Shown here: positions 22,125 through 31,758 of the stretch, one piece after another
Numbering within the stretch: the stretch's first letter is position 1
Layout of the letters: every line of letters begins with the position of its first letter
Origin: Tuctoria greenei
Taxonomy: Eukaryota > Streptophyta > Magnoliopsida > Poales > Poaceae
Reading direction: 5' to 3'
Length of the DNA: 64,000 nt
Assembly (NCBI GenBank): GCA_036927565.1
Contig: JAYESD010000008.1
Coordinates: 126,321,498-126,385,497, forward strand
Program-made: the position numbers and the translations under genes
The notes under the pieces: generated by a model
What the model was told of the DNA's origin: nothing
The model's input: only the letters and a program-made list of their open reading frames with translations
Database searches by the model: none

Positions 22125-22140
22125 GAGGTGGGCCTGGGGG
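22125..22140 (+). other. Polypurine tract of gypsy A
   Basis: The G-rich run gaggtgggcctggggg lies four bases before the 3' LTR, where plus-strand cDNA priming takes place. The mirror of the same tract flanks LTRs C and D. The interval 21601-22124 shows no credible gene. Confidence 0.65.
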
Positions 22141-22144
22141 CCAC

Positions 22145-22696
22145 TGTCGGTACCCTACGTACCGGGTACCCCTCGGTACCGCGAAGAGTACAAGGGTGTT
22201 CTACCTGTCAGAATTGAAGGTCTCCCTAGGTCCCACATGTCACATTGCACCAGAACCGCTCCCCTCGTATGGGTAGCTCCTGGGTAAACATGTGTAAAGG
22301 AAAACTAAAACTAAGCTCCGGACGAAGGAAAGCTTAAGTGAAAACACGTGTACAATGACCCCGGATCTAACCCCTAGCAGAGAGGAGCTCTGGTGCCGAC
22401 ACGTGTACAGCAGCCCCGGGCCTACCCTCCCGCAAGGAAAAGCTTCAGAGCTACCACATGTGGAGCCTCCGGACCTTCATCAACGTATAAACTGGCAGAT
22501 CTCCTTCAACACGTTCATTCAAGTGACAATCAAAGCGACCGTTACAAGATTTGATTATGTCGTTAATGTTGTATTAACAACACGCGATCAGAGCACCGTT
22601 AATAGGGGTAATGCAACCATTAAGGCACATCATTACACTATTAACCATGCTTAATACCCGTAGACAGTGTATTAGGCAATTTAATACACCAGGGCC
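22145..22696 (+). repeat. 3' LTR of gypsy A, truncated
   Basis: It starts TGTCGGTACC and matches the 5' LTR to aatttaatacaccagggcc, then stops. The last 290 or so bases, including the TATA box and U5, are missing and copia J sequence follows. G-boxes are at 22345 and 22400; the third unit has decayed to CACATG at 22455. Spacing is still 55. Confidence 0.9.
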
Positions 22697-23398
22697 CATA
22701 GATGCAAGGTTCAGAGAAACCGCTCTCCCCCAATCCGCTGCATGGCGGATGAAGGGACGACAAGACTAAAAAACGGAAGCGCGGAGTAGTATGCGAGAGA
22801 GGCGAGTTTCTGTGTTATCTATGTATGTTCTCCAGTATCAAGGACGTCTCCTAAGTACTCGAGCCAGCCAACCGCCTCAGATTTGATCTGTTATAATTTC
22901 ATAAAACTGCCCCCTAAAATCCCTCAACGTGCAACTAATGGGAGCAGTTATGAGCATTCCTGCACATTAAATGTGCGCCTGCAGTTATGCATCAAATTAC
23001 TCCACACGTTGATGTGGCAGTCTAGGTGTGATGAAATATTCCCTTCTATATGGGTGGCTGAAAAAATAACTGCTTAGTAGAACACAACTTGTCACGACGC
23101 GAAAGCGCAACGTCGCTAGTCACAAGTCACGCAATAAACACGCTTAAAATCGCAAAACGCGCACGCGTGCGTGTGTGTGTGCTTGTCTCCATAGCAGCAA
23201 CCTTCACCCCTCATTATTCTCATGTTGAGAATCAGTACAAGGGCCACTATATATATTGGAGAACACCCATCTAGGTGGGCAATGTGGCACTAAACATCCC
23301 GGCCACCTCTGCAGCACCACCTTGGCTTTCCACCAGGGGAGTTGGCCCAAATAAATCAGTCCATAAATTAGCTGCACCTTACAGGCCAAATCCCAACA
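22697..23398 (-). repeat. 3' LTR of copia J, outer end missing
   Basis: It ends CCAAATCCCAACA at 23398 (element start TGTTGGGATTTGG) and matches 27838-28533. The outer 30 bases (TGTCGGCACCCG..., present at 27808) are absent, and gypsy LTR A abuts directly. It includes an alternating purine-pyrimidine run acgcgcacgcgtgcgtgtgtg near 23158. Confidence 0.85.
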
Positions 23399-23953
23399 AT
23401 TCTCACCAAAAGCCAAGGTCTACAAGTAATATTTATGCGCTTTAATATACTAGCATTGCAGTGCAGACCCGTTACGGGTTGAGCTGCACCTAGCATTTCA
23501 TGATTCACATACTCACAACTTTGCAATGGACATAGCCTTGAATCTAGATTTGTGTGATCAAGTTTCACATGAAAGCATTGCTGATACTAGGCCGCCTAAA
23601 GTTATGCTTATAGTTGGAGCATTACGGTATGCTCCCGTGTCTGTTCATGAGTTTATTTGAGATTACTCATATCTCATAGACTGCGACCTCACTTTCAAAC
23701 TCACATAGGTGTGTTCTTACAAGTATACCCTGCAGGACAATATCTTGCCAAAATAGGCCTCAGAACACATTAAGACATTAAAGTCAACCTTCCATGCAGT
23801 ATTAAGAGTATGCATCACTAGCGGAAATGAGTAATAAATAAGTACCCTCCAGTTATATATACAACTTGTTTTTCTCATGGTCTACTTCACGGGATATCCG
23901 ATCAAATAGTTTGGGTTACCATTGTATGATAACATCACGTGGGTTTTAGACCC
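23399..23953 (-). other. 3' untranslated region of copia J
   Basis: Between the end of RNase H and the 3' LTR. I see no coding frame and no clear polypurine tract next to the LTR. Confidence 0.5.
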
Positions 23954-25652
23954 ATTTCCCTTGATGCTTCTTCAATTACAGCACGTGCTAATCCCTTAGT
24001 AAAAGGGTCTGCAAGATTTCTTTACGTATTGATATAATCCATGGCAATCTCTCCCGTATTTCTCAAATGTCTCAGGGATTTTATTCGCCGTTTCACATGT
24101 CTTGAGGACATCAAGTTTTCTTTTGTGTTGCCAACAGTTGTGATCACACTTTGGTTATCACAATGCAAAAGAATTGCTGGCACAGGTTTATTGACCAACA
24201 GCAAGTCCATCAAGAGCTGTTTCAGCCACTCCGCCTCAGTTGTGGCTGTCTCAGGTGCTACAAGTTCCGCCTCCATAGTAGACTTTGTCAATGTAGTCTG
24301 CTTGCGAGACCTCTATGAAACTGCAGCACCACCAATAGTGAAAACGTATCCACTAGTGGCTTTGATCTCATCAGCATCTAAGATCCAATTTGAGTCACTA
24401 TACCCTTCTAGTATAGCTAAGTACCTCGTATAGTGAAGTCTATATGTTGATGTACCTCTCAATCTCATTACAAGTTCTTGTGCACCCAGTGATCTATTCC
24501 AGGATTGGAAATAAATCTGCTCAATTTGTTTATTGCAAATGAGATGTCAGGTTTGGTTGCACCAACAAGATACATGAGAGAACCAATAATCTAGGAATAT
24601 CTCAACCGGTTAATCCCTTGTCATCTGTTCTTGCGATGCTTTAGACTGGGATCATATGGCGTTGGAGAAGTTTTAGAATCTGAGTACCCAAATCAACTCA
24701 GAATATTCTCCACATAATGATATTGCTTTAAGGTAATCTCATTCTCGCCCTTAATCAGTTTGATGTTTAGAATAACATCAGCCACTCCCAAATCCTTCAT
24801 ATCAAAATTTTGGGATAAGACTGATTTTACATCATTTATCACGTCCATACTAGTCCCAAAAATTAATATGTCATCAACATATAAGCTCAGTATTACTCCC
24901 TTATCCCCACCAAACCGATAGTACACACATGTGTTAGTGTCATTTACCACAAAGCCTGCTGAGGTCATAGTTCTATCAAACTTCTCATGCCACTGCTTTG
25001 GTGCTTGCTTGAGGCCATACAAGGATTTCCGTAACTTACACACTTTGTTCTCTTGTCCAGGCACCACAAAACCATCAGGCTGCTTCATATAGATCTCCTC
25101 ATCGAGCTCGCCATTTAGGAAAGTCATCTTCACATCCATTTGATGAATGAGGAGATCATGACACGCAACAAGTGCAACAAGCACACAAATTGTGGTTAGC
25201 CTAGAAATAGATGAATAAGTATCAAAAAAATCCTCGCTTTCCTTTTGGGTAAATCCCTTGGCTACAAGCCTAGCTTTATATTTATCGATTGTACCATCTG
25301 GTTTGATTTTCTTTTTAAATATCCACTTACACCCAACAGGTTTACACCCAACAGGATAACCACACATTTCCCAAGTCTCATTAGTCAAAATGGATTTCAT
25401 TTAATTATGTATTGCCTCATTCTAGCTCTCTGCATCTGGTGATGCATATGCCCCTGAAAGTGTTTTGGGTGTATCATCAACGAGGTAGACAGTAAAATCA
25501 CCAAAGGATTTTTCAATCCTTTGTCTCTTGGTCCTTCGAAGAGCAATATTTGTATTCTCATCCTCAATGGGGTTTTGAGTGTAAGAATAAGGTACGAATA
25601 TTGCAAAAGGATCAAGAGTAAAACTAGTAGATACCTCGCTACGATCTGCAAC
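23954..25652 (-). pseudogene. Reverse transcriptase-RNase H of copia J
   Basis: The longest intact piece (25400-24693, 235 codons) holds copia RT. It contains NETWEMCGYPVGCKPVGCKW, YKARLVAKGFTQKES, HQMDVKMTFLNGELDEEIYM, LRKSLYGLKQAPKQWHEKF and the catalytic SLYVDDILIFG with both Asp present. After a gap, RNase H appears at 24291-24022 (STMEAELVAPETATTEAEWLK and LLHCDNQSVI) and continues as LADPFTKGLA to about 23960. Stops and frame changes lie between 24693 and 24291. The linker before RT (25651-25400) is degenerate. It would copy element RNA to DNA in virus-like particles. Confidence 0.88.
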
Positions 25653-26480
25653 TCAATCCTTCATTGGAAAAATATCCTCGAAAAATGTGACATCATGAGA
25701 TTCAGTCACGGTGTTAATGTGCACATCCAGAATCTCAGGTGTAATCACTAAAAATCTATAGGATGCACTATGTTGTGCGTATCCTAGAAAGACACAGTCC
25801 ACAGTTTTTGGTCCCAATTTTTGTTTCTTACATGCAGGCACATTAACTTTGGCCAAACAGTCCCATGCACGTAAGAAACCGAGAGCAGGCTTTCTTGCTT
25901 TCCATCTTTCATATGGAGTTATTTCACCCTTGGATGATGGAACTCGATTTAGCACAAAACATGCGGTCAACATGGCTTCCCCCCACCATGAGTTGGATAA
26001 ACCCAAACTATCCAACATGGCATTAAGCAAATCCGTCAGTGTTCAGTTTTTCCGCTCAGCCACCCCATTGGATTGGGGTGAGTAGGGAGCCGCTGTCTCA
26101 TGGATAATTCCATGCTCTGCATAATATTTGCCGAAATCATTAGGAAGATACTCCTCCTCTATCGGACGTAACACGTTTGATTTTTCTTTCTAGTTGGTTT
26201 TCTACCTCAGCCTTATAGATTTTAAAATGGTCTGGTGCCTCATCTTTCGATTTAATAAGATAGGGATAACAATATCTAGTAGCATCATCAATAAAATATA
26301 TAAAGTATTTCTTCCCTGCTCTAGTCAAAGTTCCAATCATTTCACACAAATCTGAGCGAATGAGATCTAGTGGTGATAAGATCTTCTCTTCCACGCTTTT
26401 AAAAGGTTGACATGGCTATTTAGCTTTCACACACACATGACACTTGGAACTTCTTTCAACAGGAATTTTCGGAGTCAAAT
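25653..26480 (-). pseudogene. Integrase of copia J
   Basis: The minus strand from 26480 shows the pre-integrase zinc end (SSKCHVCVKAK) and then the catalytic core start (SPLDLIRSDLCEM, 26375; YFIYFIDDATRYCYPYL). The second Asp lies in KRVTSDRGG (26150). After frame damage near 26140, the C-terminal part follows (SNSWWGEAMLTACFVLNRVPS, PYERWKARKP, VDCVFLGYAQHSASYRFL, 25990-25760). The Glu of the triad falls in the damaged stretch. The family's order of integrase before RT is kept. Confidence 0.83.
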
Positions 26481-27492
26481 TAAGTTTGGACAATCTAATG
26501 ATGCAATCACAATTAATGTGACAAAGCCCAGAGTGCCAAATAGTAGCCTCTCGCCCACTCCATTCAGAACTAGAACAAGCAACTGAGTTCACAAGATTAT
26601 TACAAGCTTCAACAACTGAAAGATGGAACAGGCCTCCACTATCATAGCCTTTTCTGATAAATACACCAAACTTTGATTCAATAAATTTGTTCGACTAAAA
26701 CACTAGCTTATAGCCATCATACCACAATAGATATCCACTAATCAGGTTCCTATTTATTCAAGGGACGTGCTGCACATTCTTCAAAGAGAGAGTCTTTCCG
26801 GAGGTCAACTTCAGATTGACTCTTCCAATTTCATGTACAACAGTCCTAGATCCATTGCCCATCAAGACGGAGCAACTGTCGATAGCCTGATAAGAAGAAA
26901 ATAAATTGTGGTCAGAACAAACATGCACATCTATCTTGCCTTCTCCTCAACATCAAGAGTTGAGATCAGACTTTCAATAGTCATAACCTGTTTCTTGTGT
27001 TTAAGGCTCGTGAAAAAATTTCTCCAAGATGGCGATAGTTTGGAAATAATTCAAGCAACCACGAACTTGTCAGGCAAGACCATACCAAAATGTGCAAGTT
27101 CCACCAAGAGAAGTTGGATCTCATGAGCCTGTTGCACGATAGATCAATCATCGACCATCTTGTATTCGTGGTACTGGTCATTAACATAGTTCACGTCCAA
27201 CATTTGATTCTGCATATTTTCGATCTAGGGCATCCCACAACTCCATAGCCAAAAAGTGGTTCATATATATGTCACATAGCTGATCTGACAGGAGTGACAA
27301 CAGGCAGCCAAGACAAGTTGAATTGTCCTTATCATAGTCACGGTTCTGCTCCTCAGTGAGAGGAAGAACTTGGGAAATCACCCACCATATCTTCATCGAC
27401 ATGAGCCAGAACTTGACCCATGTCTACCATCTTTTAAAATTGTCACCTCCAGCAAATCTCTCGGGTTTCAACGCATCAGAAAGTCCAGCCAT
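26481..27492 (-). pseudogene. gag of copia J
   Basis: A minus-strand ATG at 27492 opens MAGLSDALKPERFAGG, then NFKRW, a TAG at 27426-27424, and in the same frame TWVKFWLMSMKIWWVISQVL and a capsid-like segment (SDQLCDIYMNHFLAMELWDALDRKY) to 27181. The frame then shifts and fragments continue to about 26980. 26981-26481 is degenerate. The pattern is the copia Gag (UBN2-type) fold. The start was chosen for its family-like MAGLSDALKP context rather than the longer upstream open frame, which lies in the leader. Confidence 0.75.
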
Positions 27493-27807
27493 GTTAATTA
27501 AATCAAGTTTCTGGATTGTTGGAAAAGTAACATGGCGTGCAATTAATTTGATGATCCAAAACAACAAAACCACTAGAACAGTTCTATTAGCAGTCAAAAT
27601 AAATAGTGCTAGTACTACACAAACGAAGCTTGAAACATATGCGAATATATCTCTCATCAAGTAAATTGAATTAGCCATAGATCGAGTGATCCACTTACAA
27701 ATCATCCTGTTGTGAAGTAGACGATCTGATGGCGAACTTGATGAAGATGTAGAGGAAGCAGGAAGTGCAACGAGCAGTCGTGCAAGAGAACTTCCCAGAA
27801 ACCTAAT
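27493..27807 (-). other. Leader of copia J
   Basis: Leader between 5' LTR and gag. The primer site next to the LTR (minus strand ATTAGGTTTCTGGG) does not match initiator tRNA-Met; I cannot name the primer. Confidence 0.45.
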
Positions 27808-28533
27808 TGTCGGCACCCGTGCAGGTCCTCAGATCACCGATGTAGGTTTGGAGACACCGCTCTCCCTCAATCCACTACACGATAGATGAAGGGACGACAA
27901 ATCTAAAAACAGCAACGCAGAGTAGTATGTGAGAGAGGCGAGTTTCTGTGTTGTCTATGTCTGTTCTCCAGTATTTAGGACGACTCGTATATACTCGAGC
28001 TAGCCAACCACCTCAGATTCGATCTTCCGTAATTTCAGGAAACCGCCCCCTGAAATCCCTCAACGTGCAACTAATGGGAGCAGTTATGGGTATTTGTGCA
28101 CATTAAATGTGCACCTGCAGTTATGCCTCAAATTACTCCACACGTTGACGTGGCAGTCTAGGTGTGATGAAATATTCTGTTTTATATGAGTGGCTGAAAA
28201 AATAACTGTTTAGTAGAACACAACTCATCACGACGCAAATGAGCAACGCCGCAAGTCACAAGTCACACGATAAACACGCGAAAAATCGCGAAACGCGCAC
28301 GCGCGCGTGCGTGTGTTTTTGTGTCCATAGGAGCAACCTTCATCCCTCATTATTCTCGTGTTGAGAACCAGTACAAGGGCCACTATATAGATTGGGGAAC
28401 ACCCATCTAGGTGGGCAATGTGGGACTAAACATCCCAGCCACATCTACACACCACCTTAGCTTTCCACCAGGGGAGTTGGCCCAAATAAATCAGCCCATA
28501 AATGAGTTGCATCTTATAGGCCAAATCCCAACA
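27808..28533 (-). repeat. 5' LTR of copia J
   Basis: + strand TGTCGGCACC (27808) to CCCAACA (28533), 726 bases; element ends TGTTGGG...GCCGACA. A TATA-like box reads TATATAG on the minus strand near 28388. An alternating CG/CA run, cgcgcacgcgcgcgtgcgtg, lies near 28295. Confidence 0.85.
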
Positions 28534-29359
28534 CGTTGGGCACCTTACAAGTGGGATCCGCGGCCTGACAGGTGGCATGTGGCGATCTTATCCTAAAGAT
28601 CTAAGGCTTCTCGCATAAGCTTCCTCTGTTTGTGGCTTGAAGACCCGCCGTCTTACCGCCTCAGACACCAGTGGCCCATGTGTATTCGTTGATGATGGCA
28701 GGGGATGTCCTGTCCAAGTGTCTTGTCGTTGTAAGCTACCCACTTGGCGGAGTGGGCTAGGCCTGGAGCGTGTTCACTGCGATGCGATTGGGCGTAGCGA
28801 TACCTGACAGTAGGCATGTGTCGAGTCATGCGCCTGGGGAAGGTGTGTGTCTTCAATGCCCGATTTAGATAAGGCAAACCACCCCTTAACTCGCGCAACC
28901 CACCGTCCAGGGCAAGTTGCAGGGCACGAGGCAACATAGGAGCTAGCCTCTGCGGGGGAGGCCGGGTCCTATACTAGGGACCTCGTGGCAGTCCCGGAGC
29001 CCATCCCTGAGGTGAGCTGGGGATCTGAGACGATAGAACACGTGGTAGAACTGGAGTCTGCCTCCATGGGATGTGGCTGACCTGGTGCTTCGGACCACGT
29101 GGCAGCACTAGAGCCCACTCCTATGGAGGAGCAGGGTCCCGTCCCGCCGGCCACGTGGCAGCTCGGGAGCCCGTCTCATCGGGGGAGCTGGGCCCCCTCT
29201 TGAGGTCCATGTGGCAGCGTCGGAACACATACCTCAGGAAGGCCGGGGTCCAGGCCTTCTGGACACGTGGTGTCGTCGGACCCTGCCTCAACAGGGAGGC
29301 AGGGTACTTAGATGCTTTTAGCCTTTGCGCGAGGGTACACGATATGTTGGGTACCGATA
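28534..29359 (-). repeat. 3' LTR of Tat-type element D, truncated
   Basis: The right end gggtaccgata at 29359 is the mirror of the family start TGTCGGTACCC with one C-to-T change. A G-rich tract in mirror image (29360-29390) follows, so this is the 3' LTR of a minus-strand element whose body lies to the right. Its left end is cut at copia J. It carries an expanded G-box array (28984-29270). Confidence 0.75.
28984..29270 (-). promoter_or_regulatory. Six-unit G-box array in LTR D, 56-57-base period
   Basis: The word (a)CGTGGC or its variant recurs at 28984, 29041, 29098, 29154, 29210 and 29266, that is every 57, 57, 56, 56 and 56 bases. The units share gtggcag-c--ggagccc and ggggga-c-ggg-cc. 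LTRs A and B have three units at 55 bases. Confidence 0.75.
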
Positions 29360-30198
29360 GTGGCCCCTGGGTCCACCCTGGGGGGAGGTGATGAGCCCAA
29401 GGCTGGAGCCCTAACCTTGCTTTCTCGCGCTGTCCTTTGATTTCATCTTTGTCAACCAAAGCGGTGCACGCTTCTGCCATCACAACCACGCTTCCTCTCC
29501 CTGTTGAGAGGTCATGGCGACGGGATCTTTTCTTACCGCAATATCTTTATCGTGATGGTTCTTAATGTTGCTGTAGTGCTTCTGCTGCTCTTGCTCCCCC
29601 ATTATGGGAACCATCGGGTTGCGTTCTCAGGTGGGTGCCCGCTCGTGCTAGTCTTTTTGATAGGGACCTGTGCCCCACTGTCATGGACACTGTGGATTGA
29701 GCAGCACGTTTTGGGCCCTGGCGACCCACACGATGTGCTCAAACGTCGTCGGGGTTATTAAAAGGAAACCTTTGAGGGAAAAGGTAGTTCCTTCCTTACT
29801 CAGACCCCAGTGTTCAAGCCTTCGTCTTCTCCCTTGAGCACCCGAGCTTCCCCCACCTGCAAAGTTCTTAACTCCTACTTCAATGGCCTCGATCTTGCCT
29901 CCTTCTCGAGTGGTGTACATAGTGCCTGTGAGGCAGCTGCTTGGATGGGAGGACAAGAAGCGGTGAAATCTGATCCGCCCCGGCTCCCTGCCTCTCAAGT
30001 TGGAGAAGGAAGAGATCATCTTCTTAACCTCGTATGCGTACTTTGGGTTTGTTCCACCCGTTTCCTCCTTCGTTGTGACGCTTCTGGAGGTCTTTGGGCT
30101 CCAGCTTAATCACCTGTCACCGAACTCTTTGGTGGTGGCGGCGGTGTTCTCGCACTTCTGTGAGATATTCATCAGAGTGTACCCATCCATGCTGGTGT
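29360..30198 (+). pseudogene. aORF of element D, first part (Transposase_28-type), interrupted at 30198
   Basis: The first 570 bases are degenerate 3' internal sequence starting with the mirrored polypurine tract. From about 29930 a + strand frame reads SLPLKLEKEEIIFLTSYAYF, then GFVPPVSSFVVTLLEVFGLQ and VVAAVFSHFCEIFIRVYPSM, the same domain as in A and C. It breaks off at 30198, where Sirevirus F is inserted; reading resumes in register at 46703. One TGA lies near 29972. It is on the strand opposite to element D's own gag-pol, as expected for an aORF. Confidence 0.75.
30194..30198. other. Target-site duplication of F, left (GGTGT)
   Basis: GGTGT immediately before LTR F; the matching copy is at 46698-46702. 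Confidence 0.9.
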
Positions 30199-30460
30199 TG
30201 AAAGTTCATCTAGGACTCCCTTGTGGGATTTGGATGATTTATGACAAGCAATTGGGATCCTAATCTCTCCGTTGAGATGAGTGCAGGTTTTTAATAGGAA
30301 AATGAGCAAAACGCCAAAAAGAAGGAAGAATGAGGAGCAAAGTGAAAATGAGCTCAAGCAAGAAGAATAGTAGATCATTATGTATGGAGTGTGTTAAGAA
30401 AACACATCCCAAGAGCTCAATTCAAATTAAACACACACATTGCACAAAGTTACACAGGAC

Positions 30461-31618
30461 CGGACTAGTCCGACTTACATCGGACTAGTCCGATATCGTT
30501 TCTGACTAGAATCGGACTAGTCCCCCTTCCAGTGCAGACAAGTCCTCAAAACACTTCACAAGTCACACAAAATCGGACAAGTCAGATCACAACCAGACTA
30601 GTCCGATATTCTTTCTGATCCAAATTGGACAAGTCCGATGTGTGCACGGACTAGTCCGAAATACCCTCTGATCTGTATCGGACAAGTCCCCCAAGTGTGG
30701 ACTTGTCATCCTATACACTTAGGGTTTCACATGTCCAGACAAGCCCGATGTCTATCGGACTAGTCCGAAGATTTCCAGTAGCGAAATCGGACAAGTCCGC
30801 TCCTAGCCAGACTAGTCCGATGTTTCGGGACACTTAGGGTTTGCTACACACAGCACACCAGACTAGTCCGGTGACCGCCACGGACTAGTCTGAACTTTCT
30901 GAACCCTAACAATCACTTTTAGAAACCCCATATAAATAGAGGTGCACGACCCAACTTTGAACACTCTCGAACCCTAGCCGTCACACCTCCCAAGAGCCTC
31001 AGAAACCACATCTCTCCATGAAATTAAGTGCAACAACAATCAATCCTTTGAGGATTCACTCTAGATCATTGGAGAGACACGTTCAACTCCATTGAGCTCT
31101 TAGTTTGATTCTCTAACACACTCACGCGTTTTAATTGTAATCTTTTGAGTGTGTTTTGGTGGTCTTTCATGTTGTAATCCAAGGGAGCTCTCAACGTGTG
31201 AGAAGGCCCCTTTGAATTCGGTTATTCACCCCTTTGTGATTAGTGGAAGAGGATTGGCCTTCATGGCGATCCGACGAGGGTAGGGTTGGAGAAGACCCGG
31301 TCCTTTTGTGGACTCCTCAACGTGGATGTAGGTTGCCTTTGTGGGAGCCGAACCACGGGATAAATCCTTGTGTCTTGTGTTTTTGGTGTTCATCGTTCTA
31401 ATTCATCAATATAACCTAGGGTTTCATAATCATTGCTTATCTCACGTTGGATTGTTAAACATAAGATTTAATTGTGATATAATCTAGCTTATAACATTGA
31501 AACCTTTATTTGATTCTATATTTTTGCTGCATACATAAAAGAATCAATCTAACCAATCAAGCTCAATCCACTTAGTCCATGAACACCGGACTAGTCTGCA
31601 CTTTACCGGACTAGTCCG
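30461..31618. repeat. Palindrome array in 5' LTR of F
   Basis: About 18 copies of CGGACTAGTCCG or the CAAG variant: 16 in 430 bases upstream of the TATA box and two near the LTR end. Spacing is about 20-45 bases. The placement in U3, just before the core promoter, is that of an enhancer. Confidence 0.9.
30931..30939 (+). promoter_or_regulatory. TATA box of 5' LTR F
   Basis: TATAAATAG, followed by aggtgc; the same box is at 45918-45926 in the 3' LTR. Related boxes stand at the matching place in LTRs G and E. Confidence 0.65.
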
Positions 31619-31708
31619 ATATCTCTAGTAGTGAACTGGATGTTAAGTGTTGCAGGATTCGACAATTTGAAAAAAGGCCTATTCACCCCCCTCTAGGCCA
31701 CATTCAAT

Positions 31709-31720
31709 TGGTATCAGAGC
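31709..31720 (+). other. Primer-binding site of F
   Basis: TGGTATCAGAGC two bases after the LTR, complementary to initiator tRNA-Met. Confidence 0.9.
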
Positions 31721-31758
31721 CGGTTCTTCAAGAAAGAGTCTAACCACTCGAAGAGATC

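Larger units (their letters stand above)
10284..22696 (+). mobile_element. Gypsy element A, Tat lineage with antisense ORF
   Basis: 5' LTR 10284-11127, primer site 11130, gag-pol 11167-17086 (plus), spacer, antisense ORF 21600-18229 (minus), polypurine tract about 22125-22140, 3' LTR from 22145 truncated at 22696 by copia J. Gag-pol followed by an opposite-strand ORF before the 3' LTR is known from Tat-lineage elements such as Grande and RIRE2. In the first 150 bases the two LTRs of A differ at about 14 sites, so the insertion is old. Confidence 0.88.
22697..28533 (-). mobile_element. Ty1-copia element J (minus strand)
   Basis: Gag-integrase-RT-RNase H order on the minus strand (integrase before RT) defines Ty1-copia. 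LTRs are at 27808-28533 (5') and 22697-23398 (3', missing about 30 bases at its outer end). Coding frames are broken throughout. Confidence 0.88.
30199..31706 (+). repeat. 5' LTR of Sirevirus F
   Basis: TGAAAGTTCATC...GGCCACATTCA, 1508 bases, followed by the primer site. A palindrome array fills 30461-30895, with two more copies near the end (31587-31618). TATA box at 30931. Confidence 0.93.

Noticed and set aside
30461..31618. CRISPR-like array (short palindromic repeats with unique spacers)
   Set aside because: The repeat is 12 bases, degenerate, irregularly spaced and inside eukaryotic LTRs; no cas genes exist here.
31709..31720. tRNA gene fragments at the TGGTATCAGAGC sites (also 456-469, 6285-6297, 38131-38143)
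   Set aside because: Only the 3' end complement is present, next to LTRs; these are primer-binding sites.
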